A stretch of DNA of 64,000 nucleotides from Bradyrhizobium septentrionale. GTDB taxonomy: Bacteria; Pseudomonadota; Alphaproteobacteria; Rhizobiales; Xanthobacteraceae. The stretch is from positions 5,970,501-6,034,500 of the forward strand of contig NZ_CP088285.1 of NCBI RefSeq assembly GCF_011516645.4, in the 5' to 3' direction. The first letter of the stretch is position 1, and each line of letters begins with the position of its first letter. The notes beneath the pieces were generated by a model, which worked only from the letters and a program-made list of their open reading frames with translations, ran no database searches and had not been told where the DNA came from. The position numbers were made by a program, and so were the translations under genes. Below, piece after piece: positions 17,260-25,549 of the stretch.

Positions 17260-18350
17260 GCGTCGAAAGCATCCGTATTCCGGCAGGCCGGGACGAGCGC
17301 CCGGCGGATGCGCCGGTGTGGCAGGTTCGGGTCGGCACGCGGCTGTCGCGCATTGCCGCCGTGGCCGGCATCGCGCTGCTCGTGGTGCTGGCTGTGCTGC
17401 CCGCGATCGCATCGCGCAACCTGATCCAGGACCTGATCTTCGTCTTCACCATGCTGACGCTGGCGCAGCTCTGGAACGTGCTGGCCGGGTGGGGCGGGCT
17501 GGTGTCGGTCGGGCAGCAAGCGTTTGTCGGGCTCGGCGCCTATGCGCTGTTTGCCGGCATCGTGATGGCCGGGCTCGATCCCGTTGCGGCGATCCCGCTG
17601 GCCGGACTGTTCGCGGCGCTGGTCGCGGCGGTGCTCGGGCCGCTGCTGTTCCGGCTGGAAGGGCCATATTTCGCGATCGGCAGCTGGGTGGCCGCCGAAG
17701 CGCTGCGGCTGATCTGCGCCCAGTTCAAGTCGCTCGGCGGCGGCACCGGGATGTCGATCTCGCCGAGCGAGCTGTCGCAGATGGTTGGACTGAAGGCGGT
17801 GCAGGCGCTGCTCGGCCTGCGACCGGCGGCGGCGCGCGACGTGCTTGTCTACTGGCTTGCGCTGCTGATCGCCGTGCTGGTGACGCTCGGCATCTACGCC
17901 TTCATGCGCTCGCGGCTCGGCCTTGCGCTGGCGGCAAGCCGCGACAATGCGGCGGCGGCGCGCAGCGTCGGCGTCCGCACCGCGCGGATTCGCCACGTGC
18001 TGTGGATCGCGGTTGCGTTCGCGACCGGCATGGTCGGTGCGCTGGTCTATCTGCAGAAGGCGCGGATATCGCCTGACGCTGCCTTCAGTGTCACCGACTG
18101 GACCGCCTATGTGATCTTCATCGTGGTGATCGGCGGCGTGCGCACCATCGAAGGCCCGATGGTCGGTGTGCTCCTGCTCTGGGGGCTCCTGACCTATCTC
18201 GCCCAGTATGGCAGCCTGTATCTGGTCGTGCTCGGCACGCTCGCCATCCTGATCATGCTGTTCATGCCGAGGGGTGTGTGGGGCGAGGCCGCCCGGCGCT
18301 GGCAGTGGCAGCTGTTCCCCACACAGCGCTGGCTCGGCCGCAGCCGGTAG
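17256..18350 (+). CDS. ABC transporter permease, LivM type
   Basis: 364 residues; the ATG overlaps the preceding stop (ATGA). A hydrophilic N-terminus of about 35 residues is followed by many membrane segments, with LTLAQLWNVLAGWGGLVSVGQQAFVG (the LivM region) and the coupling loop ASRDNAAAARSVGVR. It is the last gene of the eight-gene run; a palindromic repeat follows its stop and the next genes run the other way. Confidence 0.9.
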   Translation: MSVESIRIPAGRDERPADAPVWQVRVGTRLSRIAAVAGIALLVVLAVLPAIASRNLIQDLIFVFTMLTLAQLWNVLAGWGGLVSVGQQAFVGLGAYALFAGIVMAGLDPVAAIPLAGLFAALVAAVLGPLLFRLEGPYFAIGSWVAAEALRLICAQFKSLGGGTGMSISPSELSQMVGLKAVQALLGLRPAAARDVLVYWLALLIAVLVTLGIYAFMRSRLGLALAASRDNAAAARSVGVRTARIRHVLWIAVAFATGMVGALVYLQKARISPDAAFSVTDWTAYVIFIVVIGGVRTIEGPMVGVLLLWGLLTYLAQYGSLYLVVLGTLAILIMLFMPRGVWGEAARRWQWQLFPTQRWLGRSR

Positions 18351-18363
18351 ATTCATCCGATGT

Positions 18364-18450
18364 CGTCATGCCCGGGCTTGTCCCGGGCATCCACGTCTTT
18401 AATCTCATCAGCAGAAGACGTGGATGGCCGGGACGAGCCCGGCCATGACG
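18364..18450. repeat. Palindromic repeat between convergent genes (family 3)
   Basis: CGTCATGCCCGGGCTTGTCC... and ...GGACGAGCCCGGCCATGACG form nearly complementary arms, with inner arms ATCCACGTCTT / AAGACGTGGAT. It sits between the livM-like gene and the convergent SnoaL-like gene and could end transcription from both sides. Confidence 0.75.
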
Positions 18451-18461
18451 GAAACCAAGCA

Positions 18462-18926
18462 TTAAAACATCGTGTTGCTGTTGGCGGGAGTCTCCGGGAT
18501 CGGCTGCACCACGTCCCAATGCTCGACGATCTTGCCGTCCTCGAGCTTGAAGATGTCGACGATCGCATTGCCGCGGGTGCCGGGCTCGCGCACGGCATGG
18601 ACGTGCAGGATCACGTAGTCGCCGTCGACGAACGAACGCTTGATCTCGCTGTGCGAGTTCGGAAACTTCTCGCGCAGGAAGCCGATGAACTTGCGGAAGC
18701 CGTCGGGGCCGTCGGCCGCGCCGGGATTGTGCTGCACATAGCGGTTGCCGACATAGGCGAGCGCGGCGTCGGCGTCCTTCTGGTTCAGCCCCTTCTCGTA
18801 GAAGGCCAGCACCGCCTTGCGGTTGGCTTCCTGCTGCGCTTCGCTGGTGGCGGCCATCGCGGTGGATGACGCGAGCGCGAGGAGGAGAGCGGCGACCGCT
18901 GTCCGCGGCCGGAGGATGGTGTTCAT
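18462..18926 (-). CDS. SnoaL-like/NTF2-fold exported protein
   Basis: 154 residues from the ATG at 18926, preceded by GGGAGT. A clear Sec signal (LRPRTAVAALLLALASSTAMA) ends near residue 25. The rest has the SnoaL-like pattern: AVLAFYEKGLNQKDADAALAYVG, RYVQHNPGAADGPDGF, and a C-terminal FKLEDGKIVEHWDVVQPIPE. Members of this cone-shaped fold include polyketide cyclases and small hydrolases, but most bacterial exported ones have no known role. Convergent with the ABC operon. Confidence 0.85.
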   Translation of the reverse strand: MNTILRPRTAVAALLLALASSTAMAATSEAQQEANRKAVLAFYEKGLNQKDADAALAYVGNRYVQHNPGAADGPDGFRKFIGFLREKFPNSHSEIKRSFVDGDYVILHVHAVREPGTRGNAIVDIFKLEDGKIVEHWDVVQPIPETPANSNTMF

Positions 18927-19045
18927 CTGGGGACTCCCGAGGCTGGTGGCGCGCGACCCGCACGCTGCACTGCGCTCTCTACAGCCTCCATGCGGCGCCC
19001 GGAAGAACGCACCCTGGCTCACATGGTTACCAGCAGTTACCTGCC

Positions 19046-19972
19046 TCACGCCGCCTTCGCCGCCGCGCCATGCGCGTGCTTGTCGATGGCGTCGATGATC
19101 TGCGGCCACATTGGGATCGGCAGCGCATGGCCCATGCCCTCGACCATCACGAGCTTTGCACCCGGGATCGAGACCGCAGTGTCCTTGCCGCCTTCGGGAT
19201 GCACCAGCGGATCGACGGTGCCGTGGATCACGAGCGTCGGCGCCTTGACGCTGCGCAGCCGTTCCTTGCGGCTGCCGGAGGCGAGGATGGCGCGCAGCTG
19301 GCGGCCGACGCCTTCCGGATTGAGGCCGCGCTCAAAGGTGCGTCGCGCGCGCTCGGGATCAAGCGCCTCATCCTCGGGGAACGAGCCGTTGCGCAGCACC
19401 TTCCAGGTCTGACCGAAGCGCGCAAAGTACTCCTCCTTGCTCTTCGGTGGCGGCGCCATCAGCACCGCGGTCGCCTCGCGGGTCGGCCCGGGTATCTTCG
19501 GGTTTCCCGTGGTCGACATGATCGAGGTCAGCGAGCGCACGCGCTCGGGGAACGTGATCGCAACCTCCTGCGCGATCATGCCGCCCATCGAGGCGCCGAC
19601 CAGATGCGCGGTGCGGATGCCGAGTGCGTCCATCAAGCCGACGGTGTCCCGCGCCATGTCGATCAGCCGGTAGGGCGCTGCGACCGGGATCTTCAGGAAA
19701 CGCAGCTTGAGCAGTTCGAGCGCGGACAGCCGCTTGCCGCCGCTCAGGCGGGAGGATTTGCCGATATCCCTGTTGTCGAATCGGATCACGCGAAAGCCGC
19801 GCGCGGCGAGCTGCCGGCAGAATTCGTCGTCCCAATGGATCATCTGGGCGCCGAGGCCCATGATCAAAAGCAGCGGCTCGGCATTCGCATCGCCAAAAAT
19901 CTCGTAGCAGATGTCGATGCCATTGGCGCGGGCGAGCTGCGGCGGCTGATGGGCGAGCGTGGTCACGGGCAT
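19046..19972 (-). CDS. Alpha/beta hydrolase
   Basis: 308 residues. Nucleophile elbow GASMGG, acid in HGTVDPLVHPEGG and catalytic His in EGMGHALP give a complete Ser-Asp-His triad. The lid between residues about 160 and 240 is rich in charged residues. The family covers carboxylesterases and C-C bond hydrolases, and the substrate cannot be set. The SnoaL-like gene lies 119 bases downstream on the same strand, so co-transcription is possible. Confidence 0.85.
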   Translation of the reverse strand: MPVTTLAHQPPQLARANGIDICYEIFGDANAEPLLLIMGLGAQMIHWDDEFCRQLAARGFRVIRFDNRDIGKSSRLSGGKRLSALELLKLRFLKIPVAAPYRLIDMARDTVGLMDALGIRTAHLVGASMGGMIAQEVAITFPERVRSLTSIMSTTGNPKIPGPTREATAVLMAPPPKSKEEYFARFGQTWKVLRNGSFPEDEALDPERARRTFERGLNPEGVGRQLRAILASGSRKERLRSVKAPTLVIHGTVDPLVHPEGGKDTAVSIPGAKLVMVEGMGHALPIPMWPQIIDAIDKHAHGAAAKAA

Positions 19973-20143
19973 CCCCTGCTGGTATCGCGTCAGGAACCTC
20001 TATGCCACGCTTTGATGCGGCGCAGAAGGGCTTCGACGCCGTGGGTCGTGCCGTGCTGTTGACCGATCCACGGCAACAGTGTCGTATGGTGGAAACAAGC
20101 GGAAGCGCGGCAAGCGCTCGGATTTGGTGAGGAGGAGCGCCGC

Positions 20144-20527
20144 ATGGCCGACAAGGGCAACGACCCTGCCGTGATCTGGCAGACGATGATGGGTGAGATG
20201 GAGAAGGGGTTCAACTCCTTCGGCAACCAGTTAATGGCCTCGCCCGAATTCTCCAAGTTGATGAATCAGGCCGGCGGCGCCGCGGCGGGCGCGCAGCGGC
20301 AGCTCGGCGAGCTGATGGAGAAATATCTTCTGGCGATGAACCTGCCGAGCCGCGCCCAGCTCGTCGGCATGGCCGAGCGCCTGCAGTCGATGGAGAACCA
20401 GCTCAACGAGATCAAGACGCTGCTGCAGCAGGTGCACCACAATTCGCTGGCGCCGGGGGATGGCTTCGGCGCAACGCCACGGCCGCCGCGCACCAAACGC
20501 CCGCCATCCGAGGGAGAGCCCAAATGA
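20144..20527 (+). CDS. phaE: PHA synthase subunit PhaE-like (class III)
   Basis: 127 residues, much shorter than classical PhaE (about 350) but similar in its C-terminal part: VIWQTMMGEMEKGFNSFGNQLMASPEF, then a helical segment RAQLVGMAERLQSMENQLNEIKTLLQQ that is likely coiled coil, then a Pro/Arg-rich tail. It overlaps phaC by four bases, which is the main support for the call. It would form the PhaE-PhaC complex on the granule surface. The ATG follows GAGGAGGAG. A PhaR-type or poly-hydroxyalkanoate accessory protein is the alternative name. Confidence 0.7.
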   Translation: MADKGNDPAVIWQTMMGEMEKGFNSFGNQLMASPEFSKLMNQAGGAAAGAQRQLGELMEKYLLAMNLPSRAQLVGMAERLQSMENQLNEIKTLLQQVHHNSLAPGDGFGATPRPPRTKRPPSEGEPK

Positions 20528-21606
20528 ACGCTTCCACGGGGTTTGATGTCGCCTCGATCGCGGAGCGGGTGCAGTCCGAAGTGCAGCGCGCGATCCAGCG
20601 CAGCATCAAGGGCGTCGAGTACATATCGAGCTCCGGTCCCTCGCTCGGCTCGACGCCGAAGGACGTGCTGTATTCGCGCGGCACCATGAACCTCTATCAC
20701 TACCGGCCGATGGCGAGCGAAGTCTATCGCGTGCCGATCCTGATCGTGATGGCGACCACCAACCGCGGCTACATCCTCGATCTGGTGCCGGGCCAAAGCT
20801 TCATCGAATTCATGCTCAAGCGCGGCTACGACGTCTACATGCTGGACTGGACCGCGCCGAAGCCGGAGGAGAAAACGCTGAGCATGGAGGACTACGTCCT
20901 CGATTTCATCCCGGAGTCGGTCCGCCGCGTGCAGCAGGACTCCGGCGAGCAGGACGTCTCGGTGATCGGCTATTGCTTCGGCGGCGTGCTGTCGCTGCTC
21001 TACGGCTCGATCTTCAACGACGGGCCGATGAAGAACCTGATCTGCTTCACCACGCCGATCGATTTCCGCGAGATGAAGCTGTTCCAGAATTTCTCCGACC
21101 GGCGATATTTCGACGTCGACAAGCTGGTCGACAGCGTCGGCAACGTGCCGGGCGACATGATCATGACGTCGTTCGACATGCTGCGGCCGGCGTCGCGCGT
21201 ATTCAGCCAGGTGCAGTTGTGGGACAACATCTGGAACGACGAGTACGTCAAGGGCTACCGGATGATGGATCGCTGGGGCACCGACACCCTGCCGCTGGCC
21301 GGCGAATATTTTCGCCAGACCGTCAAGAACCTGATGTGGGACAACAAGCTCTACAACGACAGCATGACGGTCGGCGGCCGCGAGGCGAAGCTTGCCAACA
21401 TCAAGGTGCCGATCCTGCACGCGGTCGCCGAGCACGACCACATCGTGCCGTATGACGCGGCAAAGCACCTCATCCCCAGGATCGGCTCCGGGGACAAGGA
21501 GGAGGTGATGCTGAAAGGCGGTCACGTCTCGCTGGTCGCCGGCGCCAATGCAATCAAGCGGCTGTGGCCGAAACTGGACTCCTGGTTGGGCAAGAGATCG
21601 ACATGA
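20524..21606 (+). CDS. phaC: Class III poly(3-hydroxyalkanoate) synthase, PhaC
   Basis: 360 residues, the length of class III synthases (class I are near 590). The lipase-like box is GYCFGG with nucleophile Cys151; the acid is in AVAEHDHIVP and the general base in KGGHVSLVAG. The segment YVYMLDWTAP-like (YDVYMLDWTAPKPEE) is typical. It joins (R)-3-hydroxyacyl-CoA into polyester granules. It starts inside the stop of the PhaE-like gene and its own stop overlaps the next start, so three genes are tightly coupled. A phasin gene follows. Confidence 0.92.
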   Translation: MNASTGFDVASIAERVQSEVQRAIQRSIKGVEYISSSGPSLGSTPKDVLYSRGTMNLYHYRPMASEVYRVPILIVMATTNRGYILDLVPGQSFIEFMLKRGYDVYMLDWTAPKPEEKTLSMEDYVLDFIPESVRRVQQDSGEQDVSVIGYCFGGVLSLLYGSIFNDGPMKNLICFTTPIDFREMKLFQNFSDRRYFDVDKLVDSVGNVPGDMIMTSFDMLRPASRVFSQVQLWDNIWNDEYVKGYRMMDRWGTDTLPLAGEYFRQTVKNLMWDNKLYNDSMTVGGREAKLANIKVPILHAVAEHDHIVPYDAAKHLIPRIGSGDKEEVMLKGGHVSLVAGANAIKRLWPKLDSWLGKRST

Positions 21607-22199
21607 CCGAACAACGTTCCTATCCGCGCCACGTCAAGACCGAGGCCGGCGACATCGAGTTCCGCCTGATGACGAGGGCCGACGAGGCCGCGGTGCTGGC
21701 CTTCGCGCAAAATCTGCCGACGCACGATTTGCTGTTCCTGCCGCGCAACATCAGCCAGCCGAAGGTGCTGTCGGCCTGGGTCAACGAGATCGAGCGCGGC
21801 GACATCACGAGCCTGGTCGCGATCAAGGACGGCAAGGTGGTCGGCTGCGGCACGCTGGTGCGCGATCCGCACTCCTGGTCGCCGCATGTCGGCGAGATCC
21901 GCATGGTGGTGTCACTCGATGTGCGCGGGCAGGGCGTTGGCCGGGCGCTGTCGCAGGAGACCTTCGCCATCGCGCTCGGCGCCGGGCTGGAGAAGTTCTC
22001 GGTGCAGATGACAGTCGACCAGCGGGCGGCGATCGCGCTGTTCGAGAGCCTCGGCTTCAGGGCGGAGGCCTTGCTGCGCGACCATGTCCGCGATGTCGAG
22101 GGCAAGACCCACGACATCGTCGTGCTTGGGCACAATGTGGCGCAGGTTCGGGCCCAGATGGAGGCTTATGGGCTGCCCGGCGCGGTTGGAGGTGGTTAA
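21603..22199 (+). CDS. GNAT-family N-acetyltransferase, coupled to phaC
   Basis: 198 residues. The acetyl-CoA-binding region reads EIRMVVSLDVRGQGVGRALSQETF (motif A), followed by a C-terminal QRAAIALFESLGFRAEALLRDHV. The ATG overlaps the phaC stop by four bases, so it is almost certainly in the same transcript. GNAT enzymes acetylate amines on small molecules or proteins; a link to PHA metabolism is suggested only by position. Confidence 0.85.
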   Translation: MTEQRSYPRHVKTEAGDIEFRLMTRADEAAVLAFAQNLPTHDLLFLPRNISQPKVLSAWVNEIERGDITSLVAIKDGKVVGCGTLVRDPHSWSPHVGEIRMVVSLDVRGQGVGRALSQETFAIALGAGLEKFSVQMTVDQRAAIALFESLGFRAEALLRDHVRDVEGKTHDIVVLGHNVAQVRAQMEAYGLPGAVGGG

Positions 22200-22205
22200 A
22201 TACCT

Positions 22206-22232
22206 CAAACTGCCAGTTCCACAGGCAGTTTG
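22206..22232 (+). terminator. Hairpin after the phaE-phaC-GNAT genes
   Basis: CAAACTGCC (22206-22214) and GGCAGTTTG (22224-22232) form a 9-bp stem with a 9-base loop, starting 7 bases after the GNAT stop. There is no T-run, so it may be a weak terminator, an mRNA-stabilising hairpin or a DNA site rather than a strong terminator. Confidence 0.45.
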
Positions 22233-22272
22233 CCTGATATTCACGCTGCTCACGGGTTCGTGATATCGCGCT

Positions 22273-22288
22273 GCAACATCTATGTTGC
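22273..22288. promoter_or_regulatory. Perfect palindrome upstream of the phasin gene, candidate operator
   Basis: GCAACATctATGTTGC is a perfect 7-bp inverted repeat with a 2-base centre, 93-108 bases before the phasin start. Phasin genes are commonly repressed by PhaR, which recognises sites rich in TGC/GCA; this site has that flavour but not the exact CTGC-N3-GCAG form. The regulator is not in the window. Confidence 0.45.
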
Positions 22289-22380
22289 GACGCACCATTG
22301 GATGTGTCATAACACTTTTGCCCCGGGCCAATCCGGACGGGGTGAGCCCATAGCTCAAACCTGAGGATGGAGAGACCCCA

Positions 22381-22857
22381 ATGACCACCGAAACCAATTC
22401 CGTGCTGAACAGCGTCAAGGAAGCCTTCGCGCCCGTCACCGAGGCGTTCACCAAGCTCCAGAACCTGGAAGTTCCGGAAGCCGCCCGTGAGTTCGTGAAG
22501 AAGCAGGCCGAGGCCGCCAAGACCCGCGCCGCCGACGCGTATGCCGGCTCCGAGAAGGTGACCAACGTGATCGAGACCGCCGTTGCCGGTTCGGTGACCG
22601 AAGCCGCCAAGATCAGCCGCAACATCCAGCAGGCGCTCTACCAGGACGCCGAGGCGTTCTTCGCCGGCATCGACAAGCTCGCGTCGGCCAAGTCGCTGAG
22701 CGAAGCCGCCCAGATCCAGTCGGAGCTGGTCCGTGCGCGTGGCGAACTGTTCGTCTCGCGGGCGAAGGCCACCACCGAGTATCTCGGCAAGCTCGTCACC
22801 GACGGTGCGAAGACCGCGCAGGACAACTTCGCCAAGGTCTACAGCAAGACCGCCTGA
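22381..22857 (+). CDS. phaP: Phasin (PHA granule protein)
   Basis: 158 residues, almost entirely helical and Ala-rich, with VKEAFAPVTEAFTKLQNLEVPEAAREFVKKQAEAAKTRA at the N-terminus and LVRARGELFVSRAKATTEYLGKL near the end, the alphaproteobacterial phasin pattern. No signal peptide or catalytic motif. It coats PHA granules and controls their size. The ATG follows GGATGGAGAG. It is its own transcription unit: a palindrome lies upstream and a strong intrinsic terminator starts 31 bases after the stop. Confidence 0.9.
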   Translation: MTTETNSVLNSVKEAFAPVTEAFTKLQNLEVPEAAREFVKKQAEAAKTRAADAYAGSEKVTNVIETAVAGSVTEAAKISRNIQQALYQDAEAFFAGIDKLASAKSLSEAAQIQSELVRARGELFVSRAKATTEYLGKLVTDGAKTAQDNFAKVYSKTA

Positions 22858-22888
22858 TCGCGCTCGCGCTGACCAACTGCCCTTTTCG

Positions 22889-22919
22889 AAGGCCCGCCAT
22901 TTTGCGGGCCTTCTTTTTT
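22889..22919 (+). terminator. Rho-independent terminator of the phasin gene
   Basis: AAGGCCCGC (22889-22897) pairs with GCGGGCCTT (22904-22912) over a 6-base loop and is followed by TTCTTTTTT. This is the clearest intrinsic terminator in the window. Confidence 0.92.
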
Positions 22920-22954
22920 GCCGACGCTTCTCATACATCGTTGACGTCGCGCCT

Positions 22955-23043
22955 GCCGTCATTGCGAGGAGCGACAGCGACGAAGCAATCCATTTCTCCG
23001 CGAGCGGCGAAATGGATTGCTTCGCTTCGCTCGCAATGACGGC
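22955..23043. repeat. Palindromic repeat (family 4, CGTCATTGCGAG), copy 1
   Basis: GCCGTCATTGCGAGGAGCGA at the left is matched by GCTCGCAATGACGGC at the right, with inner arms GAAGCAATCCATTTC / GAAATGGATTGCTTC. Copies at 27802-27892 and 57849-57931. Confidence 0.85.
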
Positions 23044-23079
23044 TAGTGTGCTGCCAGTGCGAGAGCTCCTCCGATCCCC

Positions 23080-24363
23080 ATGACCCTTCCAGCCGCCCTC
23101 ATCGCAACGCCGGTCGACGCCGAACGCGCGGCCGAGCTGCGGCGCGTGAAGTGGCTGGCGACCGGCGTGCTGGCGGCAACCTTCGTCATCTTCATCGCGT
23201 CGAAGGCGCTGCTCTCGACGCATCCGGTGTTCGGCTTCATCGCGGCGTTTGCCGAGGCCGCCACCATCGGCGGGCTCGCCGACTGGTACGCCGTCGTCGC
23301 GCTGTTCAAGCGGCCATTGGGGCTGCCGATCCCGCACACTGCGATCATCCAGAGCAATCAGGAACGCATCGCCGAGAAGCTCGGCGAATTCATCGAGAAC
23401 AATTTCCTGGAATCCGGTCCGGTCGAGGCCAAGCTGCGCGAGATCGACTTCGGCTCTTTCATCGCCGACTGGCTGCGCGACCGCAAGCGATCGGAGGATC
23501 TTGCCCGCTTCGTGCTGCGGATGCTGCCCGAAGCGTTCGCGGCGACCGAGAGCTCAGGCTTGATGCAGTTCATCAGCCGCCGCATCACGACGCAGGTGCT
23601 CTCGATCGATCTCGCGCCGCTTGCGGCCGGCGCGCTGCGCGGCTTCGTGCAGGAGGGCAAGCATGGAGGCCTGCTCGACGACATCCTGCGCGTGCTGCAC
23701 CAGACATTGACGCAGCAGGAGACCATGGCTGTGATCCGCGACAAGGTCCGCGCCGAGATGCCGACGCTGCTGAGACTGTATCGCGCCGACAAATTCGTGG
23801 TGAACCGGATCATCGCCTCGGCCACGAAATTCTTCGAGGAGGTGCGTAACGATCCGCAGCATCCGTTCCGCGGCGAGTTCGACCGCATGCTGTTGTCGTT
23901 CGTTGACCGGCTCGGCAGCGACAAGGCGTTTGCCGATCGCATCGAAGGTCTCAAGCGCGACCTCTTGGCGCGGCCGGAGCTCGCCAATCTCGGCCGCACC
24001 ATCTGGGCCAACGTCAAGGACTTCATCGAGCGCAGCGCTTCGGGCGAGTCGCAGGTGCTGCAGCATCAGCTGGCGAGAATGTTCGTCGAAGCCGGCGATG
24101 CGCTCGATGGCGACGCCGAGCTGCGCGGCGAGATCAACCAGGGTCTGGTCGCGATCCTGCGCACGGTGGTGGCCGAGCAGAAGAGCGGCGTCTCGACCTT
24201 CATCGCCGATCAGATGAAGAGCTGGGACATGGAGCAATTGCTGCAGCTGATCGAGGTCAATGTCGGCAAGGACCTGCAATACATCCGCTTCAACGGCTCG
24301 CTGATCGGCGGACTTGCCGGGCTCGCGCTTTACACCCTGGAATATGTGCTGCGGCTGCTGTGA
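23080..24363 (+). CDS. DUF445 family membrane protein
   Basis: 427 residues. One or two N-terminal membrane segments (VKWLATGVLAATFVIFIASK and a following FGFIAAFAEAATIGGLADWYAVVALF), a long helical cytoplasmic or periplasmic body, and a C-terminal membrane anchor (FNGSLIGGLAGLALYTLEYVL). The GGLADWYAVVALFKRPLG stretch is the DUF445/YjiN signature. The function of the family is not established. Single gene bounded by repeats. Confidence 0.88.
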   Translation: MTLPAALIATPVDAERAAELRRVKWLATGVLAATFVIFIASKALLSTHPVFGFIAAFAEAATIGGLADWYAVVALFKRPLGLPIPHTAIIQSNQERIAEKLGEFIENNFLESGPVEAKLREIDFGSFIADWLRDRKRSEDLARFVLRMLPEAFAATESSGLMQFISRRITTQVLSIDLAPLAAGALRGFVQEGKHGGLLDDILRVLHQTLTQQETMAVIRDKVRAEMPTLLRLYRADKFVVNRIIASATKFFEEVRNDPQHPFRGEFDRMLLSFVDRLGSDKAFADRIEGLKRDLLARPELANLGRTIWANVKDFIERSASGESQVLQHQLARMFVEAGDALDGDAELRGEINQGLVAILRTVVAEQKSGVSTFIADQMKSWDMEQLLQLIEVNVGKDLQYIRFNGSLIGGLAGLALYTLEYVLRLL

Positions 24364-24567
24364 CCGATTGGGCACGGAGGTCACTTAAGTTGTGGCAAGT
24401 GTGACCCGGACCGCTTGCACGAAAGTGATCGGTTCCCTAGCTTTTCAAGGTTGATTGTTGCGTTGCGGAACGATTCCGCCCGGTTTGCGTCAATCCTGTT
24501 GACCCATTCCTGTTGATTCCATTGCCGGCCGCCGCGACGTCAGGGGCCGTGCCGAAGAGGAGTTGAA

Positions 24568-25338
24568 ATGTCCGTTGCTGCGCAGTCGCTACGCCCGCCG
24601 TCCAGGACGCTGATGTTTCTGGAAGGCCGCGCCATTCATGAGCTCGGTGCCTTTCTTGGTGCCTTGCCGCTGTTGAGTCTCGCGCCACGCGGCGATGGGC
24701 ATCCGGTGCTGGTGCTGCCGGGGCTGATTGCTTCCGACATGTCGACCCGGCCGCTGCGCGACTTCCTCAAGAGCAAGGGCTACGCCGTCAGCGGCTGGCG
24801 CCAGGGCCGCAACCTCGGGCTACGTTCCGGCGTGCAGGACGGCATGGTCGACCTGCTGCAGGAGATGAATGAAACCAGCGGCCGCAAGGTCTCGGTGATC
24901 GGCTGGAGCCTCGGCGGCCTCTATGCGCGCCAGCTTGCCAAGATGATGCCTGAGCGCGTGCGCCAGGTGATCACGCTCGGCAGCCCGTTTGCCGCCGGCC
25001 CGAAATCGACCAATGCCTGGCGCGTCTACGAGATGGCCAGCGGCCGCCGCGCCGAGCAAGAGGACCAGCGTTTCGGCGGCTCGCTCGCCAGCACGCCGCC
25101 GGTGCCGACCACCGCGGTGTTCAGCCGCACCGATGGCGTCTGCGCCTGGCAGGGCTGCCGCGAGCAGAGTTCGTCGATGACCGAAAGCATCGAGGTCGAG
25201 AGCAGCCATTGCGGCATGGGCCATCATCCGGCCGTGGTCTACGCGGTCGCCGATCGCCTCGCGCAGAAGGAAGGCGAGTGGGCGCCGTTCGATCGCAGCG
25301 GCTGGCGCAGCGTCGTCTATCCGGATCCGAATCGGTAA
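24568..25338 (+). CDS. Alpha/beta hydrolase (lipase/esterase-like)
   Basis: 256 residues from an ATG behind AGAGGAG. PVLVLPGLIASDMSTRPLRDFL resembles the lipase HG-loop region, the nucleophile elbow is GWSLGGLYA, and a PGAP1-like loop VITLGSPFAAGP follows. The Asp is probably in FSRTDGVCAWQGC and the His in SSHCGMGHHP. The substrate is unknown; lipid-ester or PHA-related roles are possible. Monocistronic by spacing. Confidence 0.82.
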   Translation: MSVAAQSLRPPSRTLMFLEGRAIHELGAFLGALPLLSLAPRGDGHPVLVLPGLIASDMSTRPLRDFLKSKGYAVSGWRQGRNLGLRSGVQDGMVDLLQEMNETSGRKVSVIGWSLGGLYARQLAKMMPERVRQVITLGSPFAAGPKSTNAWRVYEMASGRRAEQEDQRFGGSLASTPPVPTTAVFSRTDGVCAWQGCREQSSSMTESIEVESSHCGMGHHPAVVYAVADRLAQKEGEWAPFDRSGWRSVVYPDPNR

Positions 25339-25354
25339 GGATTCTTTCTTGCCT

Positions 25355-25496
25355 CGCCCCGCTCGCGGGGAGAGGCCGGAGCGCATCGCAGATGCGATCC
25401 GGGTGAGGGGGAGTCTCCGCGCACTCGCGCCTACCCAATTTGCTGAAGCAGCCCCTCACCCCAACCCTCTCCCCGCGAAGAGCGAGGAGAGGGAGA
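25355..25496. repeat. Palindromic repeat (family 5, CTCGCGGGGAGAGG)
   Basis: CCCGCTCGCGGGGAGAGG near 25357 and CCCTCTCCCCGCG near 25466 are the outer arms; inner arms are GGGTGAGGGG / CCCCTCACCC. It lies just upstream of the PaaX-type regulator, and an upstream in-frame ATG for that gene would start inside it. Confidence 0.75.
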
Positions 25497-25549
25497 AGCT
25501 AGAGCGGTTGCATTGTCGTGAATCGACAAAACGCGCTATGCGTTGGGGC

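Noticed and set aside
18262..18963. Second-frame open frame across the SnoaL-like gene and the livM end
   Set aside because: It crosses the palindromic repeat and lacks any domain pattern; the frame 18462-18926 has a signal peptide and SnoaL-like features.
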